A stretch of DNA of 64,000 nucleotides from Flavobacteriales bacterium (lineage in GTDB: Bacteria; Bacteroidota; Bacteroidia; Flavobacteriales_F; PHOS-HE28): positions 66,586 to 130,585 of the forward strand of contig JADKJM010000018.1 in the NCBI GenBank assembly GCA_016721005.1, given 5' to 3'. The position numbers and the translations under genes are program-made. Below the pieces are notes generated by a model, which made no database searches, was not told the DNA's origin, and saw only the letters and a program-made list of their open reading frames with translations. Shown here in pieces: positions 7,862 to 18,250 of the stretch; positions within the stretch are counted from its first letter, which is position 1; each line of letters opens with the position of its first letter.

Positions 7862-10741
7862 ATGAATTCCGTGACCTACCAAGAGCGCCACATCGGACCC
7901 AACGACGAAGAGACGCGCGCCATGTTGAAAGCCATCGGCGTGTCGTCGCTGGATGAGTTGATCGCACGCACCGTGCCCCAGGGGATCCGATCCAAGAACC
8001 CATTGGATGTGGGTCCTGCGCTCACCGAGCGCGAGCACTTGGAGAACATGCGATCACTCGGCGCGAAGAACAAGGTCTTCCGCAGCTACATCGGGCTCGG
8101 CTTCAGTGGAACCATCCTTCCTCCCCCTATCCAGCGCAACGTATTCGAGAATCCGGGTTGGTACACGGCCTACACGCCGTACCAAGCGGAGATCTCGCAA
8201 GGTCGACTGGAAGCGCTGTTGAATTTCCAGACGATGACGAGCGACCTCACCGGGTTGCCGATCAGCAATGCATCGTTGCTCGATGAGGCCACGGGGATCG
8301 CCGAAGCGATGCACATGTTGAATGCGGCACGCCCGAAGGAACTGGCGAGCGCGAACAAATTCTTCGCCGACAAGAACCTCTATCCGCAGAACCTCGATGT
8401 GTTGCGCACGCGCTGCGAACCCATCGGCGTGCAATTGGTGATCGGCGACCTCAAGGACTTCGATCCCGCCGATGGCTACTTCGCACTCGCACTTCAGTAC
8501 CCTGCGCGTGATGGAAGTGTAAATGACTACAGCACGATCGTGAGCAAGGCGAAAGCGCTCGGTGTGCGTACCGCCGTGTGTGCCGACCTTCTTTCACTGG
8601 TGTTGCTCACCCCTCCCGGTGAATGGGGCGCCGATGTGTGCGTGGGCAACAGCCAGCGCTTCGGTGTGCCCATGGGATACGGCGGACCACACGCAGCGTT
8701 CTTCGCCACCACGGAGGAATTCAAGCGCGTCCTTCCGGGTCGCATCATCGGCGTGAGCCAGGATCGTCGTGGGCGTCGCGGATTGCGCATGGCGCTGCAA
8801 ACGCGCGAGCAACATATCCGTCGTGAAAAGGCCACAAGCAACATCTGTACAGCACAAGCGCTCCTCGCGGTGATGGCAGGTATGTACGCCGTGTATCATG
8901 GTCCGGACGGCTTGAAGCGGATCGCAGGCAACGTACACGCGATGGCGCGCAATGTGGCGAGTGGAGCGAAAGCACTTGGTTACACCCTGGCCAGCGAGTC
9001 GTTCTTCGATACCGTAACGCTGAAAAACAACAAGGACCACACGCCGGGCATGGCGCTTCGGGTGAAGGAAGCCACCGAGAAGCGCGGGATCAATTTGTGG
9101 TACGATGATGAGCGCGTAAGCATCGCGCTTGATGAAACGGTGCGCGAACAAGATGTGGATGATGTACTGGCCGCACTGGCCGAAGCAGTGGATACCGTTC
9201 CCGCTTCTGTCGCCAGCAACGGATCATCGCGCGTTCTTCCTTCGGAATTGCAACGCAAGAGTGCATTCCTCACACACCCGGTCTTCAACAGCTACCACAC
9301 CGAACTCGAGTTGCAGCGTTATATCAAGCGGCTCGAGAACAAGGACTTCAGCATGATGCACGGCATGATCCCCTTGGGCTCATGCACTATGAAGTTGAAT
9401 GCGGCCAGCACGCTTCAACCGCTGAGCTGGCCGGAGTGGGCGGGGCTCCACCCCTTCGCTCCGGTGGATCAGGCACAGGGCTACCAAGAGGTCTTCGCGC
9501 AATTGAGCGCGGCGCTCGCGAAGGCGACGGGCTTCACTGCGGTGAGCCTTCAACCCAACAGCGGCGCGCAAGGCGAATTCACCGGGCTGCTGGTGATCCG
9601 CGCCTACCACGAATCACGTGGCGACAAGGGCCGCACGGTCGCGTTGATCCCGAGCAGCGCACACGGCACCAACCCCGCAAGCGCGGTGATGGCCGGTATG
9701 CAAGTGGTGGTGGTGAAGGCCGATGAGGAAGGGCACGTGGATGTGGCCGACCTGAAGGCGAAGGCGGAACAGTACAAGGACACGTTGAGTTGCTTGATGG
9801 TGACCTACCCGAGCACGCACGGCGTGTACGAGGAGACGATCAAGGAGATCACCTCGGCGATCCATGACAACGGCGGACTTGTTTACATGGATGGCGCGAA
9901 CATGAACGCGCAGGTCGGGCTCACCAGTCCCGGGGAGATCGGTGCGGATGTGTGCCACCTCAACCTGCACAAGACCTTCGCGATCCCGCACGGCGGTGGC
10001 GGTCCCGGCATGGGTCCCATTTGCGTGAACGACAAGTTGAAGCCCTTCCTGCCCGGCCATCCGTTGATCAAGACCGGTGGTGAGCGCGCAGTGCCCGCAG
10101 TGAGCAGCGCACCATGGGGCAGTTCATTGATCCTGCTCATCAGCTACGGCTACATCCGGATGCTCGGTGGTGCTGGCCTTACCGACAGCACGCGCTACGC
10201 GATCCTGAATGCGAACTACATCAAGAGCCGCTTGGAGAAGCACTACCCGATCCTGTACGAAGGCAGCGAAGGCATGGTAGCACATGAGATGATCCTGGAC
10301 TGCCGCAACTTCAAGCGTTCGGCAGGCATCGACGTGACCGACATCGCCAAGCGCTTGATGGACTATGGATTCCATGCACCCACGGTATCGTTCCCCGTTG
10401 CGGAAACGCTGATGGTGGAGCCGACCGAGAGCGAAAGCCAGGCTGAGTTGGATCGCTTCATCGACGCCATGATCGGCATCCGGGCGGAGATCGCCGAGGT
10501 GGAAAGCGGTAAGGCCGACAAACTCGACAACGTGTTGAAGATGGCGCCGCACACCAACGAGGAGGTATGTGGTGATGCGTGGTCGCACCCATACGGTCGT
10601 GAGAAGGCAGCCTTCCCCGCCACCGCCAACCGCGACTGGAAATACTGGCCCACCGTAAGCCGCGTGGACAGTGCCTTCGGCGACCGCAATTTGATCTGCA
10701 CCTGTCCTCCGGTGGAGGAATACGCGACCGAGCAAGCCTGA
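7862..10741 (+). CDS. gcvP: Glycine dehydrogenase (decarboxylating), P protein of the glycine cleavage system
   Basis: The 959-residue PLP enzyme decarboxylates glycine and passes the aminomethyl group to the lipoyl H protein. It is the fused form of the two P-protein subunits. The N-terminal half starts with the typical RHIGPNDEETRAML, and the C-terminal half carries the PLP lysine in HLNLHKTFAIPHGGGG (K704). The glycine-rich GGGGPGMGPI follows, and the length matches single-chain GcvP. The ATG at 7862 is chosen because it begins the conserved N-terminus and sits 20 nt after a -7 box. GcvT and GcvH are not adjacent, as is common in Bacteroidota. Confidence 0.97.
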   Translation: MNSVTYQERHIGPNDEETRAMLKAIGVSSLDELIARTVPQGIRSKNPLDVGPALTEREHLENMRSLGAKNKVFRSYIGLGFSGTILPPPIQRNVFENPGWYTAYTPYQAEISQGRLEALLNFQTMTSDLTGLPISNASLLDEATGIAEAMHMLNAARPKELASANKFFADKNLYPQNLDVLRTRCEPIGVQLVIGDLKDFDPADGYFALALQYPARDGSVNDYSTIVSKAKALGVRTAVCADLLSLVLLTPPGEWGADVCVGNSQRFGVPMGYGGPHAAFFATTEEFKRVLPGRIIGVSQDRRGRRGLRMALQTREQHIRREKATSNICTAQALLAVMAGMYAVYHGPDGLKRIAGNVHAMARNVASGAKALGYTLASESFFDTVTLKNNKDHTPGMALRVKEATEKRGINLWYDDERVSIALDETVREQDVDDVLAALAEAVDTVPASVASNGSSRVLPSELQRKSAFLTHPVFNSYHTELELQRYIKRLENKDFSMMHGMIPLGSCTMKLNAASTLQPLSWPEWAGLHPFAPVDQAQGYQEVFAQLSAALAKATGFTAVSLQPNSGAQGEFTGLLVIRAYHESRGDKGRTVALIPSSAHGTNPASAVMAGMQVVVVKADEEGHVDVADLKAKAEQYKDTLSCLMVTYPSTHGVYEETIKEITSAIHDNGGLVYMDGANMNAQVGLTSPGEIGADVCHLNLHKTFAIPHGGGGPGMGPICVNDKLKPFLPGHPLIKTGGERAVPAVSSAPWGSSLILLISYGYIRMLGGAGLTDSTRYAILNANYIKSRLEKHYPILYEGSEGMVAHEMILDCRNFKRSAGIDVTDIAKRLMDYGFHAPTVSFPVAETLMVEPTESESQAELDRFIDAMIGIRAEIAEVESGKADKLDNVLKMAPHTNEEVCGDAWSHPYGREKAAFPATANRDWKYWPTVSRVDSAFGDRNLICTCPPVEEYATEQA

Positions 10742-10744
10742 CCG

Positions 10745-12499
10745 ATGCGAGGATCCCTTCCGTTCTTCCTGTTGCTTCTTCCTATCGGTTCATTGGCGCA
10801 AGGCGGTGCGAAGGCCGCGCCTTGTTTCTGGGGTAATGACTTCGAAACCGGGATCCCGCTTGACTGGACCATTTCGCAGGTCGAGCGTCAGACGCCGGAA
10901 GGCGTGGGCCTTGGCGAATTCGTTCCGGCCTTCACCCTAGGAACCGCATCCACAGCGAATGTCGGAGGGTTCTTCCCGGTGATCGATCTCCCGATCGGCA
11001 ACCGGTTCATCATGGCGAATGATGATGCCTCACCGTGCAATTGTGATATGGGCGATGTGAGCCTGACCACAGGCCCGATCGACCTGAGCGGGCGCAGCAA
11101 CGTGATGCTGGAGTGCCGCGTGTTCCACGAAATGACCTTGGGGAGTGGGGATGTCCGGATCGACGGCAGCACGAACGGAACGGATTGGACCGAGGTCTGG
11201 GTGGTACCGGCCATGCACGGTCAATGGAACAACCTCTACGTGGATCTCGCTGGATTCGATGGAAGCCCTTCGTTCCAACTGCGATTCCGCTGGAGTGATA
11301 ATGGGGAATGGTCCAATGGCTTCGCGTTGGATGACCTCTGCCTTCGCGAACGCTTCGCCACGGATCTTTCCATTGTGGATGTGCGCATGCACGACCTCAA
11401 CGGCAGCGCCTTCAACCAGACGGTGGCGGATCTGGAATACACAGCTATTCCCTTGGAGCAGGCCCGTCCGCTCGTGGTATCCGTAGTGGTGATGAACCGT
11501 GGCACGAGCATCGTGCAGAACATCGGCGCACAGGTGGATGTTTCCCTTGCCGGAAACGACCAAGGGAATTTCCTCACCACCACGGTGATCGACCTGGCAC
11601 CCGGAGAGCGCGACACCTTGGTGATCAGCACGGACTGGACCGCCTCTGCCGTGGGTATCATCAACGCGACCGCGACCTTGACCATGGGCGCTACCGATGA
11701 GGACACCTCGGACAATACCGGGGTCGCGACCATGCTGATCACTGGAGCGGGATGGGATGATGGGTACAGCGCCATGTCCTGTGATGATCGGATCGTGCAA
11801 GGAATGTTGGGCAGTGAACTGAATTTCATCGCTGCGAACCGCATGGAAGTGGTGAACGCCGGAAGCCACGCACAAGGGATCAGCGCGGTGGTCGGCGTGG
11901 ATTCGCAGGTGGGTGAATACGTGCGCGCCATCCTCATGGACGGCAATTTCGCATTGATCGACACCTCGACCCGCCATGCGATCACCCAAGCCGATATCGA
12001 CCTGGGCTTTGGCGGAGGAAGTATCTACTTACCGCTTTCCTTGGCACCCGGGCTCCCGGTGGGTGATGTGATGGTCGGCCTTCAACGCCTCAGCGGAACC
12101 GGCCGCGTTTCCGTTGGCACCAGTGGTACGGGTTCCGTGGGCGCATCCGCCTTCATGGCAGGCACCACCTTCGACATCACTTGGACCACCGCCACACCCA
12201 TGGTCCGGCTGCACCTGTCCGAACTGGGCGTCGGGGTTCCGGAGAGTTCCACCCGGAACGGTCCTATCCTGTTCCCCCAACCTGCGAATGACCGCGTGCA
12301 TGTCCGGGTTCCGACCGATGGACCAGCCATTCACGGTATTCGCATCATGGACAACGCTGGCAAGGTCCTGTTCAATGCAAGCGGGATCAACGCGTACGAG
12401 TACGTGCTCGACACAGGGTCCTTTGCCAATGGTCCGTACATCCTTGAAGTCCTTCAAGGCGTTGCGGCGGCCCGCGAACGGCTCCTTGTCATTCATTGA
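10745..12499 (+). CDS. T9SS-secreted protein with MAM-like/choice-of-anchor domain
   Basis: The 584-residue protein starts with a signal peptide (MRGSLPFFLLLLPIGSLAQG). It continues with a jelly-roll-type region around residues 25-200 (FETGIPLDW, LRFRWSDNGEWSNGFALDDL) resembling choice-of-anchor or MAM-like folds. A middle CARDB-like stretch follows (VVVMNRGTSIVQNIGAQV). The last ~75 residues form a T9SS type A sorting domain (ILFPQPANDRVHVRV ... GPYILEVLQG). It starts 3 nt after gcvP but is probably an independent surface protein. The substrate or ligand is not identifiable. Confidence 0.85.
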   Translation: MRGSLPFFLLLLPIGSLAQGGAKAAPCFWGNDFETGIPLDWTISQVERQTPEGVGLGEFVPAFTLGTASTANVGGFFPVIDLPIGNRFIMANDDASPCNCDMGDVSLTTGPIDLSGRSNVMLECRVFHEMTLGSGDVRIDGSTNGTDWTEVWVVPAMHGQWNNLYVDLAGFDGSPSFQLRFRWSDNGEWSNGFALDDLCLRERFATDLSIVDVRMHDLNGSAFNQTVADLEYTAIPLEQARPLVVSVVVMNRGTSIVQNIGAQVDVSLAGNDQGNFLTTTVIDLAPGERDTLVISTDWTASAVGIINATATLTMGATDEDTSDNTGVATMLITGAGWDDGYSAMSCDDRIVQGMLGSELNFIAANRMEVVNAGSHAQGISAVVGVDSQVGEYVRAILMDGNFALIDTSTRHAITQADIDLGFGGGSIYLPLSLAPGLPVGDVMVGLQRLSGTGRVSVGTSGTGSVGASAFMAGTTFDITWTTATPMVRLHLSELGVGVPESSTRNGPILFPQPANDRVHVRVPTDGPAIHGIRIMDNAGKVLFNASGINAYEYVLDTGSFANGPYILEVLQGVAAARERLLVIH

Positions 12500-12649
12500 G
12501 GCCGCGTGGAAGGCGTCCCCGCCGCCGTTCCCTGTTCGTTCGTGACCGTTCCCGGATCCATGCAGCACGGGAACAACACCCATCCGAAGACGGTCGTCCT
12601 TACCGTGTAAGTCGCTAGTTTCGTACCCTTGAATCGAAAATCAATCAAC

Positions 12650-14530
12650 ATGAACCAACGATACCTGATCCTTACCTCCCTGCTCATGGCAGGAACCGTG
12701 GTGGCCCAGCAAAGCCACGAACGCCTGCAGAAAGTGATGCCAGCGGACCAAACCGTAGTGTCACAAACCGCACCTGCCCCTGATGTGGCGCGTGATGGTG
12801 GTGACATCATCTTCAATGAGGACTTCGCGAACGGCTTCGCCGGAAACAATGGTTTCGGCGCTTGGACGACCAGTGGCCCGAACGGCAACATCTGGAAGCG
12901 TTCGTTGACCGGACCTGTGGGAGCCTATTCGGTGCCTACGCAGAAGATCGCATCACCCACCGTGGCGAACGGCTTCATGGCCTTTTGGAGCGATTCCGCC
13001 AATTGCATGTGCAGCAGCGGTGCAGCCAACTGGCCAGCCAGCCCGACCGAATGGGACGGCGCGTTGGAGTCGCCTGAATTGAACCTCACCGCGACCCCCA
13101 GCGTGATGCTCCAGTGGAGCCAGCGCCTGCGTTGGTGCTGCCAGACCATTTCACCCCACGCTGTGGAGGTGAGCACCGATGGTGGTCAAACCTGGCCGGT
13201 GACCTTGGAGGCCGCAAGTGGGATCGCCACCAACAATGATCCCGGCACGCAGACCCGTCAGGTCATGTTGACCGCCGCGATCGCGACGAACCCTGCCAAC
13301 GTGAAATTCCGCTTCCATCACAACCCTACGGCTGCTGCCTACCACTGGCAGATCGACGATGTGCAATTGATCGAGTTGTTCAGTGACGACATGAAGCTGG
13401 ACTACGCTTTCCTCTCGCACACCGGTACCGGTGAAGAGTACGGCCGTATTCCAAGCCAACAATTCTACCCGACCATGCTCATGGGTGGGGACGTGATCAA
13501 CAACGGTGCCCAAGCCCAGTCCAATGTCACGGTGACCGTGGATGTGGCGGGACCAGTGGCCTTCACCGCGATCATCAATGGCGGTGCGGTGGATCCCGGC
13601 GTGACCTCCACCATCCAAGAGGATCACATATTGCCTTCGCTGACGCCCGGCCTGTACAGTGCGACCGCGACCGTTTCCGCTGATAATCCGGATCAGGTGC
13701 CTGCGAACAATACCTACCTGCGCAACTTCGAAGTGAACGAAGCGCGCTATTCATTGGATGGTATCGGAAATCACCCGACCGGCCTCGAGTCGACGGGCAC
13801 GATCGGTACCTCCAGCTTCACGGATGCAGAGGACGGCCTGGTGTTGTTGAACTACTACCAAGTGCGTAGCCCCCTTACCGTCCACGGCTTGGAGATCCGC
13901 TTGGGGTCCACCACTGTTGCCGGTGGGTATGTCATTGCGCATCTGCGTGATACGATCCCTGTATTCGAGACCCCCCCCAATATGACCACCGTTCTCGCGG
14001 AGACGGATCCCACGGATGTCACTGCCCTGAACGTGACCAACGGCGTGATGTACGTCTGCTTCCCTTCACCGGTCACTTTGTCGCCGAACGGCTACTTCGC
14101 CTCTGTTTCGCTGTTCAGCAACGCGGGCGCTTCGCACATCCGTGTGGTGGATGACCTCACCGTTCCGGAGCCTGGTATCACCAGCGCCATCTACATCCCG
14201 AACGATGACCTTTACAGCAACGGCAACGCTTACGCGATCCGCCTGATCCTGGATCCGGCCGGTACCGCTTGCGCTGTAGGCATTAACGAACAAGATGAGT
14301 TGCAGGGCGTGAGCATGTTCCCGAACCCCACCAATGGCTTGGTAAGCGTTCGCATGGCAACCCCGGGGAACTATACGATCGCAGTGCTCGACCTCTTAGG
14401 CCAGACCGTGTTCAGCACCCGGACCAACGGCAGCGTTGACCTGGATCTGAGCAAGCAGGCCAAGGGTGTGTACATGGTCCGCATTTCGAGTGCGGATGCC
14501 AGCACCGTACAGCGCTTGACCTTGAACTGA
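12650..14530 (+). CDS. T9SS-secreted surface protein, paralogue A
   Basis: This protein of about 626 residues carries a signal peptide (MNQRYLILTSLLMAGTVVAQ) and a jelly-roll-like anchor domain (residues ~55-240, ending YHWQIDDVQLIEL). A CARDB-like region follows (VINNGAQAQSNVTVTV), then a conserved domain with YLRNFEVN and IGNHPTGLES, and a T9SS type A sorting domain (MFPNPTNGLVSVRM ... GVYMVRISS). The ATG at 12650 places the signal peptide at the start; an ATG 21 nt upstream is less likely. The next gene is a full-length paralogue, so the pair arose by tandem duplication. A strong terminator follows. Confidence 0.85.
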   Translation: MNQRYLILTSLLMAGTVVAQQSHERLQKVMPADQTVVSQTAPAPDVARDGGDIIFNEDFANGFAGNNGFGAWTTSGPNGNIWKRSLTGPVGAYSVPTQKIASPTVANGFMAFWSDSANCMCSSGAANWPASPTEWDGALESPELNLTATPSVMLQWSQRLRWCCQTISPHAVEVSTDGGQTWPVTLEAASGIATNNDPGTQTRQVMLTAAIATNPANVKFRFHHNPTAAAYHWQIDDVQLIELFSDDMKLDYAFLSHTGTGEEYGRIPSQQFYPTMLMGGDVINNGAQAQSNVTVTVDVAGPVAFTAIINGGAVDPGVTSTIQEDHILPSLTPGLYSATATVSADNPDQVPANNTYLRNFEVNEARYSLDGIGNHPTGLESTGTIGTSSFTDAEDGLVLLNYYQVRSPLTVHGLEIRLGSTTVAGGYVIAHLRDTIPVFETPPNMTTVLAETDPTDVTALNVTNGVMYVCFPSPVTLSPNGYFASVSLFSNAGASHIRVVDDLTVPEPGITSAIYIPNDDLYSNGNAYAIRLILDPAGTACAVGINEQDELQGVSMFPNPTNGLVSVRMATPGNYTIAVLDLLGQTVFSTRTNGSVDLDLSKQAKGVYMVRISSADASTVQRLTLN

Positions 14531-14549
14531 TCGAACCTTCATTGAACAG

Positions 14550-14588
14550 CGAACCCCGGCCCGAAAGGAGCCGGGGTTCGTTGTTCTT
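14550..14588 (+). terminator. Rho-independent terminator after T9SS paralogue A
   Basis: An 11-bp stem of CGAACCCCGGC (14550-14560) pairs with GCCGGGGTTCG (14570-14580) and is followed by the T-rich TTGTTCTT. Confidence 0.85.
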
Positions 14589-14714
14589 GGACCCTAGGGA
14601 CCGGCCTTTCACCTGACTTCGACCCGGGTCCGAAGATGAACCTTGCAAACCAAGGGTTCGATGGTTTGATTTGTGGTGACAGCCCCTCTTGACAACAACC
14701 CAAACCCTCTGAAC

Positions 14715-16580
14715 ATGACGAAGATCTACGCATCATCACTCGTGCTCGCTTTCGCCATTGCTGGTGGTGCGACCGCACAAACCCGCACGGGACAGGCCCA
14801 TGCGCGGATCCCCATGAAAGCCACCTTGGACCAACCGCTACCCGTAGGTCCGGCAGAGAGCGGTGCGCGCAGCACGGTCCTTTGGGAGGATGACTTCTCC
14901 GATGCCAATACGTGGAGCATCGGCCATGACGGTACCATTGCCCTTGATTGGCAGATCGGAATGGGCTTGGTGGGTTCCGGTGATTACCCCACCCAGCCTG
15001 TGAACAGCCCTACCCAAGCCAACGGATACGCCATGCTGGACTCCGATGGGGGCAACAACAGCACCGGCCTGATCGAGCAGAGCCACATGACCAACGTGAC
15101 GCCGTTCAGTACGGCCGGGTACCCGAATGTGGTGCTGGAGTTCGAGACCTTCTACCGCAAGTGGACCAATGAGGAGTGCTACATCCAGGTGAGCACCAAC
15201 AACACCGATTGGATCATGTTGGATCCCTCCAGCACGGACGGCGGCCCGATCGCGAACGTGTATGAGGCCTTCCCCGGCATGGCCGTGCAAGCCGTGATCA
15301 TGAACCCCACCCGCGTACGGATCAACATCAGCGATGCGGCTGGCGACCAGCCCCAAGTATGGATCCGTTTCTACTGGAGCGGTGAGTGGGGCTATAGCTG
15401 GTTCGTGGATGATGTGAAAGTGATCGAGCAACCCGCCTATGAATTGCTGATGGAGGACGGCTACTTGAGCAGCACCGGCAACGGTGAGGAGTACGGACGG
15501 ATCCCTGTGCAACACCTACAGCCCACCATGCTGGTCGGTGGCAACTTCCTCAACTTCGGCGTGAATGATGCGACCAATGTGAACGTCTCGCTCGCTGTGG
15601 GCGGCGCATCTCCCTTCGGCGCCACTGGCACACCCATGGACCTGGTGTCCGCTGCGAGCAGTTTGATGGAGCAGACCGTAAGCCTTCCGAATAGTGGCGC
15701 TCTGGGCACCGGTATGTACAATGGCGTATTCACCTTGACCTCCGACCAGGATGGCCTGGAAGAGGACCTCACGAACAACGTGTACCTGCGCAACTTCGAG
15801 GTGAACCCGGATTGGTATTCGGTGGATGGCATCGGGAACCACCCGGCCGGTTACCAGTCGCTCGGAGCCCTTGGAACGAACAGCTTCACCGATGGTGCGG
15901 ACGGCTTGGTGATGTTCAACTACTACCAGATGCAGACCGCGCAGACCGTTTTCGGCGTGGACATCGGCATCACCAGTAACTCACAAGCCGGCTCGTACTT
16001 CATCGTGTCCATTCATGACACCTTGTTGACCGCAACGACCAACCTTCCGATCGCGCTTTTCGCCACGGACGTGGTGGATGTGACCGACGCCGACATCACC
16101 GCAGGGCACATCACGGTCCCATTCGACACTCCGGTGGACCTTGCCCCGAACGGGTATTATGTGGCCGTTGCGCTATACAGCAACGGCGGCGCGAACCTCT
16201 TGCGTATCCCTGATGACCTCACCGTACCGGAGCCGGGCCTCACCAGCGGCATCCAGATCCCAGCGGATCAGGTGTACAGCAATGGCAATGCGTTCCAGAT
16301 CCGATTGGCCACCACGAATGTGGTGTCCGTTCCGGAGAATGGCGAACTCGAAGGGATCACGGTATTCCCGAATCCGATAACCGATGGCCGCGTGAACATC
16401 CGCAGCACCCGCTTCGGAAACTTCAGCATCCGTGTGCTGGACATGACCGGCCGCGAGGTGATGAACACCCGCAGCAACGGCAACACGGTCCTTGATCTTT
16501 CCGGACAAGCCAGCGGCGTGTACATGGTTCGCGTGAGCGACGGCGATGCCAGTACGGTCCAGCGGATCACACTGAACTAG
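14715..16580 (+). CDS. T9SS-secreted surface protein, paralogue B
   Basis: This protein of about 621 residues has a signal peptide (MTKIYASSLVLAFAIAGGATAQ) and an anchor domain ending in WSGEWGYSWFVDDVKVIEQ. A central region shares GEEYGRIP, YLRNFEVN, DGIGNHPAG and DDLTVPEPG with the preceding gene. The T9SS type A sorting domain reads VFPNPITDGRVNIRS ... GVYMVRVSDGDASTVQRITLN. The last residues of the two paralogues are almost identical. The ATG at 14715 begins the signal peptide. It is transcribed after its own start region, as a terminator separates it from paralogue A. Confidence 0.85.
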   Translation: MTKIYASSLVLAFAIAGGATAQTRTGQAHARIPMKATLDQPLPVGPAESGARSTVLWEDDFSDANTWSIGHDGTIALDWQIGMGLVGSGDYPTQPVNSPTQANGYAMLDSDGGNNSTGLIEQSHMTNVTPFSTAGYPNVVLEFETFYRKWTNEECYIQVSTNNTDWIMLDPSSTDGGPIANVYEAFPGMAVQAVIMNPTRVRINISDAAGDQPQVWIRFYWSGEWGYSWFVDDVKVIEQPAYELLMEDGYLSSTGNGEEYGRIPVQHLQPTMLVGGNFLNFGVNDATNVNVSLAVGGASPFGATGTPMDLVSAASSLMEQTVSLPNSGALGTGMYNGVFTLTSDQDGLEEDLTNNVYLRNFEVNPDWYSVDGIGNHPAGYQSLGALGTNSFTDGADGLVMFNYYQMQTAQTVFGVDIGITSNSQAGSYFIVSIHDTLLTATTNLPIALFATDVVDVTDADITAGHITVPFDTPVDLAPNGYYVAVALYSNGGANLLRIPDDLTVPEPGLTSGIQIPADQVYSNGNAFQIRLATTNVVSVPENGELEGITVFPNPITDGRVNIRSTRFGNFSIRVLDMTGREVMNTRSNGNTVLDLSGQASGVYMVRVSDGDASTVQRITLN

Positions 16581-16598
16581 GCCGGCCTTTCATTTACG

Positions 16599-16640
16599 AC
16601 GAAGCCCCCTGTCCGCCGTACGGTGGACAGGGGGCTTCGT
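16599..16640. terminator. Bidirectional terminator between convergent genes
   Basis: A near-perfect palindrome has a 16-bp stem (16599-16614 with 16625-16640, ACGAAGCCCCCTGTCC and its complement). The loop contains the self-complementary CCGTACGG. It lies between the T9SS gene ending at 16580 and the convergent transporter gene ending at 16658. Confidence 0.85.
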
Positions 16641-16657
16641 CATTTCGATCGCTCGAA

Positions 16658-17422
16658 CTAAGCCCCGCCGATCATCGCCTTCTTCACCTGGCGCATGAGG
16701 CTGCTTGCGAAAACGAACTCGTTCAGCTCCTTGTTATCGGATCGCAGGAGTTCATCACGAGTACCCTCCCACCACTTTCTTCCCTTGTGGATGAAGATGA
16801 TGTGCTCTCCGGTCTCCATCACGCTGTTCATGTCGTGCGTGATCACGATCGTGGTCGTGTTGAATTCCTCGGTGAGTTCCTTGATCAACTCATCGATCAC
16901 GATGGCCGTCTGTGGATCCAAGCCGCTGTTCGGTTCATCGCAGAACAGGTACTCGGGATTCATGGCGATGGCGCGCGCGATGCCCACCCGCTTCTGCATG
17001 CCTCCGCTGAGTTCCGCAGGGAAATGATGGTCCTTGTCGATGATCCGCACGCGCTTCAAACAGGTATTGGCGCGCTCCCGCATCTCCTCCTTCCCCATGG
17101 CGCCGAACATACGCAGGGGGAACATCACGTTCTCGATCACGGACAGGCTATCGAACAAGGCCGATCCCTGGAAGAGCATGCCGATGCGCTGGCGGATCGA
17201 TCGTTTCTCCTCGGCGTTCATGTCATGGAACGAATGGCCTTCATAGAGGACACGCCCCTCCTCCGGTCTATGCAGACCCACCATGCACTTCGCCAACACG
17301 CTCTTCCCGGAACCGCTGCGTCCGATGATCTGGTTCACCGAGCCCTTGCGGAAGACCGCATCGATCCCCTCCAGTATGCGGACATCGCCGAAGCTCTTGC
17401 CCAGGCCCTCCACTGTGATCAT
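16658..17422 (-). CDS. mlaF: ABC transporter ATP-binding protein, MlaF-like
   Basis: The 254-residue ATPase powers an MCE/Mla-type phospholipid transporter at the inner membrane. Walker A is GRSGSGKS (residues 34-41), the signature is LSGGMQKR, and Walker B ends in YLFCDEPNSGLDPQT, a form typical of MlaF. The start overlaps the stop of the permease gene by 4 nt, so the two subunits are co-translated. The MlaD-type MCE substrate-binding subunit is not in the window. Confidence 0.93.
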   Translation of the reverse strand: MITVEGLGKSFGDVRILEGIDAVFRKGSVNQIIGRSGSGKSVLAKCMVGLHRPEEGRVLYEGHSFHDMNAEEKRSIRQRIGMLFQGSALFDSLSVIENVMFPLRMFGAMGKEEMRERANTCLKRVRIIDKDHHFPAELSGGMQKRVGIARAIAMNPEYLFCDEPNSGLDPQTAIVIDELIKELTEEFNTTTIVITHDMNSVMETGEHIIFIHKGRKWWEGTRDELLRSDNKELNEFVFASSLMRQVKKAMIGGA

Positions 17423-18159
17423 AACAGCAGGGCCTGTGTAAGGATCAAGTTCGCGAACAGGATCACCACGTTGCTGTACACCACCGCACGTGTGCTGCTG
17501 ATCCCCACTTCACGGGTTCCTCCCTTGGTGTAATAACCTTGGTAAGCGCTGATGGTGGTAATGATGAACGCGAAGACCACGGTCTTCACCAAGGCGTAGA
17601 CCACATGGTAGGGTTTGAACCCGATCTGGATCCCTTGGATGAAATCATCGCTCACCACCACACCCGTCTCCACTCCGGCCAGCCATCCCCCGAAAATGCC
17701 CAGGAACATACTGATCATGATGAGGAAGGGGTTGATGAGCATGGTGGCCGCGATCTTCGGCAGGATCAGGTAACCTGCACTGTTCACGCCCATGATGTCC
17801 AGCGCATCGATCTGCTCCTTCACGCGCATGGAACCGATCTCGGCGGCGATGTTGCTGCCCACCTTACCGGCCAGGATCAAGGAGATCACCGTGGGGCTGA
17901 ACTCCAGGATCGTGCTTTGCCGTGTGGCGAATCCGACCACCCAGGCCTGGATCAACGGACTATCGATATTCGTCTTGGTCTGGATGGTGATCACCGCGCC
18001 CATGAAGGCGGAGAGCAGGGCCACGATGCCCAGGCTCTTCACCCCCAAGAGGTCCATCTCCTCCACCGTCCGCGACCAGTAGAGACTGAAGCGTTCGGGA
18101 CGGCCGAAGGTCTCCCGAAGGAGCAGGAAGTACCGGCCGATATGGAAGAGGACGGACAA
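17419..18159 (-). CDS. mlaE: ABC transporter permease, MlaE family
   Basis: The 246-residue integral membrane protein has five or six helices and the conserved MlaE features LEFSPTVISLILAGKVGSNI and EIGSMRVKEQIDALDIMG. It forms the membrane channel of the Mla-type lipid transporter with the ATPase encoded downstream. The start ATG at 18159 lies 32 nt after a -7 promoter box on the same strand. The two genes form a compact operon. Confidence 0.94.
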   Translation of the reverse strand: MSVLFHIGRYFLLLRETFGRPERFSLYWSRTVEEMDLLGVKSLGIVALLSAFMGAVITIQTKTNIDSPLIQAWVVGFATRQSTILEFSPTVISLILAGKVGSNIAAEIGSMRVKEQIDALDIMGVNSAGYLILPKIAATMLINPFLIMISMFLGIFGGWLAGVETGVVVSDDFIQGIQIGFKPYHVVYALVKTVVFAFIITTISAYQGYYTKGGTREVGISSTRAVVYSNVVILFANLILTQALLL

Positions 18160-18191
18160 GTTGTGGGGATGTGATCCACAATGGATCGCGC

Positions 18192-18199
18192 CAAAAGTA
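18192..18199 (-). promoter_or_regulatory. Putative -7 promoter box of the mlaE-mlaF operon
   Basis: The minus strand reads TACTTTTG, matching TAnnTTTG, 33 nt upstream of the mlaE start. Confidence 0.5.
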
Positions 18200-18250
18200 G
18201 GTCCCGCACGCTTTCACCTGCCGGATCCACGCCCCTACCTTCGGCCCCGG